64,000 nt of DNA, taken from the NCBI GenBank assembly GCA_902761905.1, contig CACWMK010000013.1:16495-80494 (forward strand), in the 5' to 3' direction. Under the pieces are notes generated by a model. The model did no database searches. It was given only the letters and a program-made list of their open reading frames with translations, and had not been told where the DNA came from. Position 1 is the stretch's first letter. Each line of letters starts with the position of its first letter. Positions 1-9,360 of this stretch are shown piece by piece. This DNA comes from an uncultured Prevotellaceae bacterium (GTDB taxonomy: Bacteria; Bacteroidota; Bacteroidia; Bacteroidales; Bacteroidaceae). The translations under genes and the position numbers were made by a program.

Positions 1-1185
1 AACTACCCTGCTGAATACATGGCAGCCATCATGAGTCGCCGACGCGACCAGATAACGGAAATCACCAAACTGATGGACGAGTGCAAGCAGATGGGTATAG
101 CCACACTGGGACCTGATGTGAACGAGTCGTACGAGAAGTTTGGCGTGAACCATCATGGCGAGATTCGCTTCGGACTGGGTGCCATCAAGGGCATGGGTGA
201 TTCGGCTGCGCTGTCGATAATCGATGAGCGCGAGAAGAACGGACCGTATAAGGATATCTACGACTTTGCACAGCGTGTAAACTTCTCGTCGGTAAACCGC
301 AAGGCGTTTGAATCGCTGGCGCTGAGCGGTGGTTTCGACAGCTTCGGCATCCGTCGTGAGGACTACTTTGCACAGAACCCCAAGGGCGAGACATTCATCG
401 AGATGCTATGCCGCTACGGACAGCTGTACCAGCAGGAGCAGGCCGAGATGAAGAACTCGCTGTTCGGCATGATGGGCGAAGAGGTTGAGATAGCCCTGCC
501 CCAGGTGCCCAAGAACGATGTACGCTGGAGCGACATAGAGCGACTGAACAAGGAGCGCGAACTGGTAGGTATCTATCTGTCGGCACATCCGCTCGACGAG
601 TATAAGATAATACTCGACAACCTGTGCAACACCAAATGTGTCGAATTGGCAGACGTGGCAAAGCTGGCAGACCGCGAGGATGTGATATTCGGCGGCATAG
701 TGACAGCCCAGAAGACGGGCTTCACCAAGACGGGCAAACCATACGGAGTGGTGACAATCGAAGACTTCGAAGGCTCGGGCGAGCTGTTTATGATGGGCGA
801 GGAATGGGGCCAGCGTGCCGGTATGTTCTCGATAGGTGCATCGGTTTACGTTACAGGTAAGGTAAAGTCGAGATTTATGTACAACGACAATGGCCCGAAA
901 GACCTGAAGATAGGCGGAGTGGAATTCCTACAGACCATCAAGGAAAAAGCTATCGACCGCATCACGATATCGCTGCTCACTGACCAGTTGAACGACACGA
1001 TAGTGGCCGACCTGACAGAGATTATCAACGACAATCCAGGAAAGACAAAACTGTTCTTCCAGCTGCGCGATTCGGCAGGCAATCACCACGTGCTGCTAAG
1101 GAGCAAACGCGAGGGTATCGACGTAAAGAATCAGCTGATAAGCTACATAGAGAGTCATGAGGGCTTGGCATACTCCATAAATTAA
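1..1185 (+). CDS. dnaE: DNA polymerase III subunit alpha, C-terminal part
   Basis: Replicative polymerase catalytic subunit, cut by the window's left edge; the frame is open from base 1 (reads NYPAEYMAA), so the first internal ATG at 19 is not the start. Visible are the end of the polymerase region, the helix-hairpin-helix stretch (NRKAFESLALSGGFDSFG) and an OB-fold domain (VIFGGIVTAQKTGFTKTGKPYG) as in bacterial DnaE C-termini. Ends with TAA about 70 bases before trxA; no clear terminator lies between them. The 394 residues seen are roughly the last third of the usual protein. Confidence 0.93.
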   Translation, partial: NYPAEYMAAIMSRRRDQITEITKLMDECKQMGIATLGPDVNESYEKFGVNHHGEIRFGLGAIKGMGDSAALSIIDEREKNGPYKDIYDFAQRVNFSSVNRKAFESLALSGGFDSFGIRREDYFAQNPKGETFIEMLCRYGQLYQQEQAEMKNSLFGMMGEEVEIALPQVPKNDVRWSDIERLNKERELVGIYLSAHPLDEYKIILDNLCNTKCVELADVAKLADREDVIFGGIVTAQKTGFTKTGKPYGVVTIEDFEGSGELFMMGEEWGQRAGMFSIGASVYVTGKVKSRFMYNDNGPKDLKIGGVEFLQTIKEKAIDRITISLLTDQLNDTIVADLTEIINDNPGKTKLFFQLRDSAGNHHVLLRSKREGIDVKNQLISYIESHEGLAYSIN

Positions 1186-1251
1186 TGGCATGCTATTTGC
1201 AGAAGACATGATAGTTCACATAGTACTAACATATTAAATTAAAGTAAGACA

Positions 1252-1566
1252 ATGGAAGTAACAATCACAAAAGAGAACTTCGCTGAGTTGAAGGCCGGCA
1301 ACCTGCCTTTGGTAGTAGATTTCTGGGCAACATGGTGTGGTCCCTGCCGTATGGTAGGTCCAATCATCGAAGAGTTGGCCAAGCAGTACGATGGCAAGAT
1401 CGTTGTAGGCAAGTGCGACGTTGAGGACAACGAGGAACTGGCTGCAGAGTTTGGTATCCGCAACATTCCTACCATCCTGTTCTTCAAGAATGGCGAAGTA
1501 GTCGACAAGCTTATCGGCGCTCAGTCGAAGGCTAAGTTCGAAGAGAAATTTGAAGCAATGCTCTAA
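1252..1566 (+). CDS. trxA: Thioredoxin
   Basis: Small cytoplasmic disulfide reductase. The 104 residues match the usual length, the active site WCGPC is at residues 28-32, and the cis-proline loop (RNIPT, Pro73) is present. There is no signal peptide, so this is a cytosolic TrxA rather than a TlpA/ResA relative. The stop is followed at once by a hairpin and T-run that lies inside the 3' end of the convergent tsaE gene. Confidence 0.95.
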   Translation: MEVTITKENFAELKAGNLPLVVDFWATWCGPCRMVGPIIEELAKQYDGKIVVGKCDVEDNEELAAEFGIRNIPTILFFKNGEVVDKLIGAQSKAKFEEKFEAML

Positions 1567-1577
1567 GAATCCCCCGA

Positions 1578-1991
1578 TTATCCGACGGTAACTACACGGT
1601 TGCCGTCGGTTTTTTCTTCTATCGATACCTTTACGGCATCCTCAGGCAGTACTTCTTCTATCAGCTCAGGCCACTCTATCAGGCACAGACAACCGCTATA
1701 GAAGTAGTCTTCGTAACCCATATCATATACTTCGTCGAGCTTCTTGATACGATAGAAATCAAAGTGATAGATGCTCTCGCCCTCGCCCGATGTGTATTCA
1801 TTGATGATGGCGAAGGTGGGCGATGTGATTACATCGTCAACTCCCAAAGCCTCGCAGATGGCTTTGATAAATGTGGTTTTTCCAGCTCCCATCTTTCCGT
1901 AGAAAGCAAACACACGACTATCGCCCATGTTGGCGATAAACTCTCGGGCTGCATCCCCGATCTGGTCTAAACTGTTAATCTTGATTTCCAT
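1578..1991 (-). CDS. tsaE: tRNA threonylcarbamoyladenosine biosynthesis ATPase TsaE
   Basis: ATPase partner of TsaB/TsaD in making t6A37 on ANN-decoding tRNAs. The 137 residues carry Walker A GKMGAGKT (32-39), the family stretch [10 protein letters not shown] (about 57-66), the YHFDFYR motif and a CLIEWPE motif near residue 105, all typical of the P-loop family UPF0079. Last gene of a leftward operon, starting 8 bases after porX. Its 3' end contains the trxA terminator. Confidence 0.92.
   Translation of the reverse strand: MEIKINSLDQIGDAAREFIANMGDSRVFAFYGKMGAGKTTFIKAICEALGVDDVITSPTFAIINEYTSGEGESIYHFDFYRIKKLDEVYDMGYEDYFYSGCLCLIEWPELIEEVLPEDAVKVSIEEKTDGNRVVTVG
1582..1616 (+). terminator. Intrinsic terminator of trxA, inside the tsaE 3' end
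   Basis: Arms CCGACGG (1582-1588) and CCGTCGG (1603-1609) are followed by TTTTTT. On the other strand these bases encode the last residues of TsaE (NRVVTVG), so terminator and coding sequence share the DNA. Confidence 0.8.
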
Positions 1992-1999
1992 ATCTTGTT

Positions 2000-3568
2000 T
2001 TATCTTTTCTTTCCTGTCAGCGTGATGAGCGGCACTATCACCTCCTCCATCGAGATGCCTCCATGCTGGAACGTGTCGCGATAGTATGACACATAATAAT
2101 TGTAGTTGTTGGGATAGGCAAAGAACGAGTCGCCTGTGGCAAACACGTAGCTAGTCGACAGGTTGGGCTGTGGCAACAGGGCCTTGCGTGGGTCCTTGAT
2201 TACAAACAGACTCTTGTCGTCATATCCCAGATTCTTGCCCAGCTTGTAGCGCAGATTGGTGTTGGTGTTGCGGTCGCCAACAATCTTTACGGGTTGGGTG
2301 CAACGTATACTGCCGTGGTCGGTGGTTACTATCACCCGGCAATCCATCTGTGCCAACTCTCGGAAGAAGTCGCTGATGACAGAATGGCGGAACCACGAAA
2401 GCGTGATTGAACGATAGGCACTCTCGTTGCTGGCCAACTCGCGCACCATTTTTGATTCCGTGCGGGCGTGACTCAGCATATCGATAAAGTTGAACACCAC
2501 CACATTCAGCGGATTCTTCACGATGTTCTTCATCTGCTGCATCAGCTTGTCGGCATCGGCCTGGGTGTTTATCTTGTGATAAGTAAACGTCTCCTTGCGG
2601 CGATAACGCTCCAGCTGGGTGCGAATCAGCGGTTCCTCGTTGAGGTTCTTGCCCTCTTCCTCGTCTTCATCTACCCATAGGTCTGGGAACATTTCCTGTA
2701 TCTTGTTTGGCATCAGACCGCTGAAGATGGCGTTACGGGCATACTGCGTGGCTGTGGGCAGTATGCTGTAATACAGATCTTCGTCGATGTCGAAGTGCTC
2801 GCTCAGTTCCTTTGACAGCACTCGCCACTGGTCGTAGCGGAAGTTATCGAGCACCACCAGGAATACCTTTTCGCCAGCAGACAGCAGCGGGAACACTTTT
2901 GTCTTGAATATCTCGGGCGAAAGCACAGGACGGTTAGCTGCGCCTTCCAGATTAGAAATACTGGCCACCCAATCCAGATAATTCTGCTTGATGAATTTGG
3001 CGAAACCATTATTGGCCTCCTCCTTCTGCATCTGCAGCATCTCTGTCATACTGCTCTCAGTCGAACTTAGTTCCAGTTCCCAGTGCACCAGTCGCTTGTA
3101 CACATCCACCCAGTCCTGCCACGTGCGGCAGTCCATTATCTGCATGGCTATCTGTTGGAAGTTCTGCTGATACTGGCTCTGGGTTATCTCTGTCTCGATG
3201 GCCTTGCGATGGATGTTCTTCTTGAGTGTCAGGAGTATCTGGTTGGGGTTGACGGGCTTGATGAGATAGTCGGCTATCTTCTGCCCGATGGCCTGCTCCA
3301 TGATGTGCTCTTCTTCGCTCTTGGTAACCATCACCACGCTTATCGACGGATTTATCTCCTTGAGTTTGCGCAGGGTTTCAAGTCCACTTATACCAGGCAT
3401 CTGCTCGTCGAGCAGCACCAGGTCGAAGTTGCGCTGACGACACTGGTCGATGGCATCGGTACCGTTGCTCACGGTCACGATCTCATAGCCTTTCTTCTCG
3501 AGGAACATGATGTGTGCCCTCAGTTGCTCAATCTCGTCGTCTACCCAAAGTAGTAATCCGTTTGTCAT
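2000..3568 (-). CDS. porX: Response regulator PorX (receiver plus PglZ domain)
   Basis: Regulator of type IX secretion. The N-terminal receiver (about 1-120) has acidic residues Asp10/Asp11, phospho-acceptor Asp54 ([10 protein letters not shown]) and Lys104 (YLIKPVNP). A linker leads into an alkaline-phosphatase-like PglZ domain, seen as [11 protein letters not shown] and, near residue 420, VTTDHGS. This receiver-PglZ architecture is diagnostic for PorX, which lacks a DNA-binding domain; published PorX proteins are metal-dependent and associate with an ECF sigma factor. It follows the porW gene by 18 bases, linking two type IX genes. No PorY kinase is in the window. Confidence 0.92.
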   Translation of the reverse strand: MTNGLLLWVDDEIEQLRAHIMFLEKKGYEIVTVSNGTDAIDQCRQRNFDLVLLDEQMPGISGLETLRKLKEINPSISVVMVTKSEEEHIMEQAIGQKIADYLIKPVNPNQILLTLKKNIHRKAIETEITQSQYQQNFQQIAMQIMDCRTWQDWVDVYKRLVHWELELSSTESSMTEMLQMQKEEANNGFAKFIKQNYLDWVASISNLEGAANRPVLSPEIFKTKVFPLLSAGEKVFLVVLDNFRYDQWRVLSKELSEHFDIDEDLYYSILPTATQYARNAIFSGLMPNKIQEMFPDLWVDEDEEEGKNLNEEPLIRTQLERYRRKETFTYHKINTQADADKLMQQMKNIVKNPLNVVVFNFIDMLSHARTESKMVRELASNESAYRSITLSWFRHSVISDFFRELAQMDCRVIVTTDHGSIRCTQPVKIVGDRNTNTNLRYKLGKNLGYDDKSLFVIKDPRKALLPQPNLSTSYVFATGDSFFAYPNNYNYYVSYYRDTFQHGGISMEEVIVPLITLTGKKR

Positions 3569-3586
3569 ATATCTCGTAGCGATTAA

Positions 3587-6448
3587 TTACCAAAAATCAT
3601 CATCAAAATCGAATGCCGACTGCTGCTTTTTCTTGGTGGCAGGAGTCTGAGGCTCGACAGGCTGCTCTGGCACGATGTCCTCTACATCAGGAGCATCGAT
3701 ACTCTCTGGATTGACGAGCAGATTGTCCTTGCTTACCTCCATCGGAGCCAACTCGCGCTCGTAGAACAGCTGATACTCGTCGTAGCTGTACTTGGTGCCA
3801 AGACTCGGCAGATTCTTCTCGCTCACTATCAGTCGCATGGTGCCGGCTGTGTGATTGCGCAGCTGTTCGTTGTCGTAGAGCATACGGGCATATTGCAGCG
3901 CCTCGTCGTAACTCTGGAATCCGCTTACCATCATACGATTAAGTTCGCGGTCCTGGTCTATCTGTATCTCAAAGTTGCGCACCAGGAAGTTGGTGAAGTT
4001 ATAGCGTGCCAACTCGAACAGCAGTTGGTTTTGATTTACTGAGTCGGGACTGTACACCAGCATAAACAGATAGTGGTCGTCGCGCTCTGTGCTCAAGGTG
4101 TCTACTGCGGTAGAATCGCCACTCAGCACAACATCGCGCTGTGTCCACACGTCGTCGATGTCGAACTTGCCACCATGCAGTCGTCGGCCTTCCTGTACAC
4201 CCTTGATTATCATACCAGCCATCTTGCTCACCTCGCTCTCAGGGAACTTTTCTACCACCTCCTTGAGTTGCTCCATGCATCCATCGCCATCGCCCTCGTT
4301 AAGCAGACTCAATCCGCTGATAAACAAGAACTTATCGCGATTGGCACCCTGTAAAAATCGGGTGGCCGACAGTTCAGCATTCTGTTTTACCACATCAGCC
4401 CGATCGGTCTTGAAAGCCTCGTAGGTGGCTGTGTAGAGCGAATCCTCTATTTGTTCGCCAAAGCGGGCGTTTTCGGCATATAGCGGGTCGGATATCAGAA
4501 GCGTCCACTCGCTTTCTGGGTAGTCTTGCTGCATGCGGGCCAAGCAATCTGCGGCCTTGGCCGTGTTGCCCAGTCGAGAGTAGAGTAACCACAGATGATA
4601 CAGGGCCTCATCATTATGCTCGTAGTCAGGATAGTCGGCTGTCAGTCGGCACAGGTAGCGCTCACTTACTGCCAGACGATCCATCTTGTCCTTCAGGATG
4701 ATGCCTGCGTGGAACAGTCCATTCTGTATTATCTCGTGGCATGCAGCCTTCTGTTCATCTGTGAATGGGATTTGTGCCAGATAGTACTCGCGCTTGTGGG
4801 GATCCTGGGCGGCAGAATCCGTAGGTACAGATTTTATGCTGTCATTTGTCACGTTTGTCACATTATCAATGCTATCTGTAGCAATGCTGTCCGTTTCCAT
4901 TTCATCATCCGATGACGGCATGCGCACCACGGTATGGTTTATTCGCTGCCAGTCATCCACATTATCGCGCCTACCCCATTCGCGCTGGAAGTCGGTCTTA
5001 CCCTGACTCACGGCCGTGGGATTATAGAAGTACCAGGTTCCGTCGCCCTTCTTCTGCGCTGTTGGCGCCTGTGGGGTGCGATTGCGATTGGCATTGGAAT
5101 TGTTACGATTGTTGCGTGCCTGCTGGGCTTCGGCCTCAGCTTCCAGTTGTGCATCGCGCTCCTCCTTTTCCTTCTTCTTCAGAGCGTCAATCACTCGGTC
5201 GATAGCCTTGTTGCGGTCGGCCTCGGTCATCTGCGACAGTTCCAGCAGCGAATCCTGCAGGTGGATAGCCTCTGTGTATGGTGCTAACTCGTCGAGTATC
5301 TTAGATCGCTGCGACAGTTCCTCATAGTCCTTGCGATCCTTGTCGAGCAGTCCGATAGCCTCGCCATAACAGCGCTGGGCGTCGCCAAATTTTTCCATTT
5401 CCCAATAGATGTTGCCCAGGGTGAGCAGCAGCACCCCCTTCTCTATGCCGTTTCGTGTAGATTTCTTGTTACCTTTTTCGTAGGCAGCGATGGCTTGCAG
5501 CGTGTCGCCTTGGGCCATATAAATATTTCCGATGGCGTAATACACCTGGTCAAGATACTCAGCATTGTTGTCGTTGGCAGCCATACGCTTCAGCTTGCCT
5601 ATCATCTGCTTGCCGTTGTTCTTGGCCAGCACCTCGGTCTGGGCGATGCGTGCATTGAACTCGAGTTCGTATGGAGGACTGCAGCGGATAACTCGGCCGA
5701 AAGCCTTGTATGCCTCCTGCTGATTGCCCATCAGATTGTGTATCTGACCAAGCAGATACAGCTCGCGAGCCTTCTGCACCTTGCGTTTCTCGTGCTTGAT
5801 GGCCTTTTGCAGATATGGTATCGCCTTGGTGTATTCGGCTGTACGAATGTAGTAGTTGGCGTAGGTATAGTCCCAATCCTTAACGGCACGAAAATCCATC
5901 GAGTCGCGACTCATATTACGAATCACGTCCTCGGCATCGTAGCGCCAATCAAGTTCTGTGTAGCACTTAGCCAACCAAGCTCGAGCCAGTCCGCTCATCA
6001 GCGGCTGGCCCTGATACAGTCGGGCCATATACGAGAATGTGGCTGCGCCCTCCTCGAACTGTCCCATCTGGAACTGCGCCTTACCCATCATCAGCCATGC
6101 TTTCCAGAGAAAAGGATTCTGCTCCTTGCCCTTCTCCTTGATGCTATGACGATGGATGGCCTTCTCCATCTTTTCGACCGTCCGCTCATAGTTCGACTTG
6201 CCAATCTCGCGACTGGTCTTATTGCCAACGGCATAGAGTGGTATCAGTTCTGTATAGTTATCCTTGTTACCCTTCTCCTTTTCCAGATTACCATCTATAA
6301 AGGCCTGATGACCATTATAATAGGTATTATAGCGGGCATTGAAAGAGTGCCAGAAGCGTGAGCCTGCGGTATTTTTTTTCGTAGAACATCCTACTATCGC
6401 CATCGCGATAGCTACTATCAGCAATATGTTCCACCCAAACCTTTTCAC
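3587..6448 (-). CDS. porW: Type IX secretion lipoprotein PorW/SprE (TPR)
   Basis: 953-residue lipoprotein: a hydrophobic N-terminus ending in a lipobox-like AIVGC puts Cys21 at the mature start. The family signature FNARYNTYYNG follows, then many TPR-like helices over about residues 90-420, a low-complexity Q/N/R-rich linker (about 440-500) and further TPR-like repeats. SprE/PorW is needed for type IX secretion in Flavobacterium and Porphyromonas, where it links the PorLM motor to the outer-membrane translocon. It sits directly upstream of porX in one operon. Confidence 0.88.
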   Translation of the reverse strand: MKRFGWNILLIVAIAMAIVGCSTKKNTAGSRFWHSFNARYNTYYNGHQAFIDGNLEKEKGNKDNYTELIPLYAVGNKTSREIGKSNYERTVEKMEKAIHRHSIKEKGKEQNPFLWKAWLMMGKAQFQMGQFEEGAATFSYMARLYQGQPLMSGLARAWLAKCYTELDWRYDAEDVIRNMSRDSMDFRAVKDWDYTYANYYIRTAEYTKAIPYLQKAIKHEKRKVQKARELYLLGQIHNLMGNQQEAYKAFGRVIRCSPPYELEFNARIAQTEVLAKNNGKQMIGKLKRMAANDNNAEYLDQVYYAIGNIYMAQGDTLQAIAAYEKGNKKSTRNGIEKGVLLLTLGNIYWEMEKFGDAQRCYGEAIGLLDKDRKDYEELSQRSKILDELAPYTEAIHLQDSLLELSQMTEADRNKAIDRVIDALKKKEKEERDAQLEAEAEAQQARNNRNNSNANRNRTPQAPTAQKKGDGTWYFYNPTAVSQGKTDFQREWGRRDNVDDWQRINHTVVRMPSSDDEMETDSIATDSIDNVTNVTNDSIKSVPTDSAAQDPHKREYYLAQIPFTDEQKAACHEIIQNGLFHAGIILKDKMDRLAVSERYLCRLTADYPDYEHNDEALYHLWLLYSRLGNTAKAADCLARMQQDYPESEWTLLISDPLYAENARFGEQIEDSLYTATYEAFKTDRADVVKQNAELSATRFLQGANRDKFLFISGLSLLNEGDGDGCMEQLKEVVEKFPESEVSKMAGMIIKGVQEGRRLHGGKFDIDDVWTQRDVVLSGDSTAVDTLSTERDDHYLFMLVYSPDSVNQNQLLFELARYNFTNFLVRNFEIQIDQDRELNRMMVSGFQSYDEALQYARMLYDNEQLRNHTAGTMRLIVSEKNLPSLGTKYSYDEYQLFYERELAPMEVSKDNLLVNPESIDAPDVEDIVPEQPVEPQTPATKKKQQSAFDFDDDFW

Positions 6449-6639
6449 CTTTTCACTCTTTCACCTTTTTTCTCTTCCAGCAGACAATGTATCTTGCACG
6501 AGCCCTCATCGGCTGCAGTACACGTAGAGCAATCGTGACCTTGCTCGATTACATCCTCGCCCTTGTCGAACTTGTTGGCTATCAGCGCTATCACACCCAG
6601 ACCAACTATCATTCCGATACAAACCAGCGCAAACGTCAT
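6445..6639 (-). CDS. Small Cys-rich single-span membrane protein
   Basis: 64 residues: one N-terminal transmembrane helix (about 3-22), then a short cytoplasmic or periplasmic tail with four cysteines in CSTCTAADEGSCKIHC. Function unknown; the cysteine spacing could bind metal or iron-sulfur but this is inference. It overlaps the aroA stop by 4 bases (ATGA) and the porW start by a few bases, so all three are translated from one mRNA. It resembles the small Cys-rich membrane proteins common in Bacteroidales. Confidence 0.75.
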   Translation of the reverse strand: MTFALVCIGMIVGLGVIALIANKFDKGEDVIEQGHDCSTCTAADEGSCKIHCLLEEKKGERVKR

Positions 6640-7889
6640 AGTGTCTCGATGTTGAATCCTACGTGTTTCAGGTCCTCCCAGAAGTTAGGATACGACTTGG
6701 TTACCACCTGTGGATTGTTGATAATCAGCCCTGGTTGCTTCAGCGCGAATGGGGCGAAAGCCAGGGCCATGCGATGATCCTCGTAGGTGTCGATGCCAGC
6801 CTCCAGATTAGGTTCGCATCGCTCGCCGTCCCAGTACAGTTCGCTGTCGTTAGCGTCGTGTATCACGTAGCCCAGTTTCAGCATCTCGTTCTTCAGTGCC
6901 GATATGCGGTCGGTCTCTTTGATTTTCAGGGTTGACAGCCCTTTGAAGTGGAATGGCATATCGAGTGCGGCACAGGTCACCACGAATGTCTGCGCCAGGT
7001 CAGGAGCATTCACAAAGTCGTACTCCAACTTCGACACGCCTCGTCCGTTTTTCTTCAGCGTCACCATCTGTGGTATACCCTTCTTCTGAGTCTCAAACGT
7101 GGTCTTTACCCCCAGCAGACTGAATATGTAGCGGGTGATAGAATCGCCCTGCATCGAACCGTCCATCAGTCCTGTCAGCTTTACTTCTGCATCAGGGTCC
7201 TTGCTCAGCGCCACCATCTCATACCAGTAGCTGGCCCCACTCCAGTCGCTCTCTATGTAGTAGTTGCGGCTCTTGTAAGGCTTGTGGGCAACGGTGATGG
7301 TATCTGTGGTGCTCCACTTGGCGTCGGCGCCGAATTCGTTCATCATCCACAGCGTAAGGTCAATGTATGGGCGAGAGATGACGTCGCCAGTGAGCTGCAG
7401 CGTCAAGCCCTCCTTCAACATCGGACCAATCATCAGCAGGGCCGATGTGTACTGCGAACTTACGTTGCCTGGTATCTCCAGCAGTCCGCCTGTCAGCTTC
7501 TTGCCAGTTATCTTTAGTGGTGGATAGCCCTCTTTTTCCGCATATTCTATCTGTGCACCCAGTCGGCGCAGCGCGTCGACCAGTATTGATATGGGGCGCT
7601 GCTTCATACGCTCAGTGCCCGTCACTACGTGGGTTCCACGCATCACACTCAGGTAGGCCGACATGAATCTCATGGCGGTACCTGCACCCTTGATATTTAT
7701 CTCGTCGGGCATATATCTCATTGCATCGATTATCACCTCTGTGTCGTCGCAATCGCTCAGATTCTCAGGCAGAGCGCGACCACCACTAAGGGCGTAGATG
7801 ATTAACGCACGGTTGGATATGCTCTTTGATGCTGGCAACTGGATGGTGTCTTGCAACTTCTCAGGTGCCGTTAGTCTATATTGCTTCAT
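6636..7889 (-). CDS. aroA: 3-phosphoshikimate 1-carboxyvinyltransferase (EPSP synthase)
   Basis: Sixth step of the shikimate pathway: joins phosphoenolpyruvate to shikimate 3-phosphate. The 417 residues are full length. Visible motifs are LPASKSISNRALI (18-30, substrate lysine and serine), GNVSSQYTSALLM, DWSGASYWYE, NAPDLAQTF, KETDRISAL and EDHRMALAFAP. The motifs around residue 95 and 180 resemble class II-like Bacteroidota enzymes. First gene of the leftward operon with porW, porX and tsaE, behind a TATCTTTG box. Confidence 0.95.
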   Translation of the reverse strand: MKQYRLTAPEKLQDTIQLPASKSISNRALIIYALSGGRALPENLSDCDDTEVIIDAMRYMPDEINIKGAGTAMRFMSAYLSVMRGTHVVTGTERMKQRPISILVDALRRLGAQIEYAEKEGYPPLKITGKKLTGGLLEIPGNVSSQYTSALLMIGPMLKEGLTLQLTGDVISRPYIDLTLWMMNEFGADAKWSTTDTITVAHKPYKSRNYYIESDWSGASYWYEMVALSKDPDAEVKLTGLMDGSMQGDSITRYIFSLLGVKTTFETQKKGIPQMVTLKKNGRGVSKLEYDFVNAPDLAQTFVVTCAALDMPFHFKGLSTLKIKETDRISALKNEMLKLGYVIHDANDSELYWDGERCEPNLEAGIDTYEDHRMALAFAPFALKQPGLIINNPQVVTKSYPNFWEDLKHVGFNIETL

Positions 7890-7917
7890 TTCTTATGATT
7901 GTCACACTAATTGCATG

Positions 7918-7925
7918 CAAAGATA
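7918..7925 (-). promoter_or_regulatory. -7 box TATCTTTG for the aroA-porW-porX-tsaE operon
   Basis: Matches the Bacteroidota -7 consensus TAnnTTTG on the minus strand, about 28 bases upstream of the aroA start codon. Confidence 0.7.
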
Positions 7926-8020
7926 CGTATTTTCATCGATTCTACCCCAGGTTTTTACACATTTTATTATTTTTTCTTATTAATCTGTGTTAATCTTTGC
8001 TCTAGTTCGCTTTTTTGTTG

Positions 8021-8028
8021 TACTTTTG
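8021..8028 (+). promoter_or_regulatory. -7 box TACTTTTG of the pectate lyase gene
   Basis: TAnnTTTG match 31 bases before the ATG at 8059. It lies inside the longer open frame that begins at 7987, which argues for the later start. Confidence 0.65.
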
Positions 8029-8058
8029 CCGTTGCAAACTATTATAACAGATTTGTGT

Positions 8059-9135
8059 ATGAACTTCATTAAGACTACTCTACTGTCGGCCCTATTCGTT
8101 GGGCTCCTGCCGATGACAACAGCATCAGCGCAGGGCGAAAAGATTCTTCGCGAAAAGAATCCTGAGTTTTTCAAGACTGACGAGGCTCGCCGCATTGGCG
8201 ACCAACTCATCGTATGGCAACGCAACACTGGCGGATGGCCTAAGAACATCGATATGACCACACCTCTGACCGATGCTCAGCGCCAGCAGATCATTGCCGA
8301 TAAGAAGGTGACCGACGACTCCACCATCGACAATGGCGCCACCACCATGCAGATGACATATCTGGCCCGACTGTGGCAGCAGACCAAGGATGAGCGCTAT
8401 CGCGAGGCTTTTAATAAAGGTGTACGCTATCTGCTGAGCGGACAGTACGACAACGGCGGATGGCCCCAGTTCTGGCCCACCATGCGCAACTATCAGGTAC
8501 ACATTACTTATAATGACGATGCAATGGTTAACACGCTCATCATTCTGCGCGAGATACTGAAGGATCGCGAGCCGTTTGCCAATCTCACAGATACCAGTCT
8601 CGACAAGGACATCGAACGAGCATTCCAGAAGGGCGTAGAGTGCATACTTAACACTCAAATTAAAGTGGGCGACACGCTTACCGTATGGTGCCAGCAGCAC
8701 GACCACGAGACGTTGGCTCCAGCCAAGGCTCGCGCTTACGAGTTGCCATCGTTCAGTTCGCAAGAGAGTGCCGTCATCGTGCGATTCCTGATGAATCTGC
8801 CCAACCCCGACGAACGTGTAAAGACAGCGATACATGCAGCAATGGCTTGGTTTGAGAAGACTAAGATTACAGGCTATCGCCTGGAGCGCATTGGCAAGAA
8901 GGGCGAGCCAGGTGCCGACACCCGTCTGGTGCCCGATCCAAATGCAGGACCACTGTGGGCACGCTACTACGACCTGGTGGACTGTCAGCCGTTTGTATGC
9001 GACCGCGATGGAGTGCCACGCAAGCATCTTTGGGAGATAGGTCCAGAGCGTCGAAATGGCTATGCATGGTACAACGATCGCCCGCTGCAGCTGTACGAAA
9101 AGTACGACAAATGGAAGAAAAAGTGGTGTAAATAA
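8059..9135 (+). CDS. Secreted pectate lyase, polysaccharide lyase family 10
   Basis: Cleaves polygalacturonate by beta-elimination. From ATG 8059 the protein has 358 residues with a signal peptide (MNFIKTTLLSALFVGLLP, cleavage after TASA). PL10 hallmarks are visible: NTGGWPKNID, QYDNGGWPQFWP, the metal-site stretch YNDDAMVNTL, and the C-terminal RLVPDPNAGPLWARYYD with the arginine expected for catalysis. A frame extension to 7987 crosses the promoter and is not used. It stands alone, without a SusCD pair nearby, so its place in a pectin pathway is inferred. Confidence 0.88.
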   Translation: MNFIKTTLLSALFVGLLPMTTASAQGEKILREKNPEFFKTDEARRIGDQLIVWQRNTGGWPKNIDMTTPLTDAQRQQIIADKKVTDDSTIDNGATTMQMTYLARLWQQTKDERYREAFNKGVRYLLSGQYDNGGWPQFWPTMRNYQVHITYNDDAMVNTLIILREILKDREPFANLTDTSLDKDIERAFQKGVECILNTQIKVGDTLTVWCQQHDHETLAPAKARAYELPSFSSQESAVIVRFLMNLPNPDERVKTAIHAAMAWFEKTKITGYRLERIGKKGEPGADTRLVPDPNAGPLWARYYDLVDCQPFVCDRDGVPRKHLWEIGPERRNGYAWYNDRPLQLYEKYDKWKKKWCK

Positions 9136-9177
9136 TAAAAAGTACGCTGAAAATTTGGTCAGTTCAAAATTTCTACG

Positions 9178-9185
9178 TACCTTTG
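9178..9185 (+). promoter_or_regulatory. -7 box TACCTTTG of tRNA-Pro
   Basis: TAnnTTTG with a TTTGG element about 20 bases upstream (near 9154), placed 46 bases before the tRNA. Confidence 0.7.
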
Positions 9186-9230
9186 CACCCGCATTCGAAA
9201 ACAACTGTTAGAATGCTAGTCGAATTTGAT

Positions 9231-9303
9231 CGGGATTTAGCGCAGTTGGTAGCGCACACGTCTGGGGGGCGCGAGGTCGCTGGTTCGAGTCCAGTAATCC
9301 CGA
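9231..9303 (+). tRNA. tRNA-Pro (anticodon GGG)
   Basis: Acceptor CGGGATT pairs with AATCCCG; the C1-G72 pair fits bacterial proline tRNAs. The D arm GCGC/GCGC, the anticodon loop CTGGGGG with anticodon GGG, and a T arm with loop TTCGAGT are all present. The anticodon stem CACGT/GCGCG has an A-C mismatch at its second pair. CCA is not encoded. A hairpin terminator follows. Confidence 0.92.
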
Positions 9304-9310
9304 CAGAAAA

Positions 9311-9341
9311 CGAGAGAATCGAGAGATTCCCTCGTTTTTTT
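9311..9341 (+). terminator. Terminator after tRNA-Pro
   Basis: Stem CGAGAGAATC / GATTCCCTCG with one mismatch, loop GAGA, followed by seven T residues. Confidence 0.85.
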
Positions 9342-9360
9342 GTTTTATGCATGCAAAGTC

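Noticed and set aside
5495-6361. 288-residue frame opposite porW
   Set aside because: Antisense shadow of a long TPR gene, no start signal or family.
8125-9204. 359-residue frame opposite the pectate lyase
   Set aside because: It is the antisense shadow of a clear PL10 gene; composition and lack of promoter argue against it.
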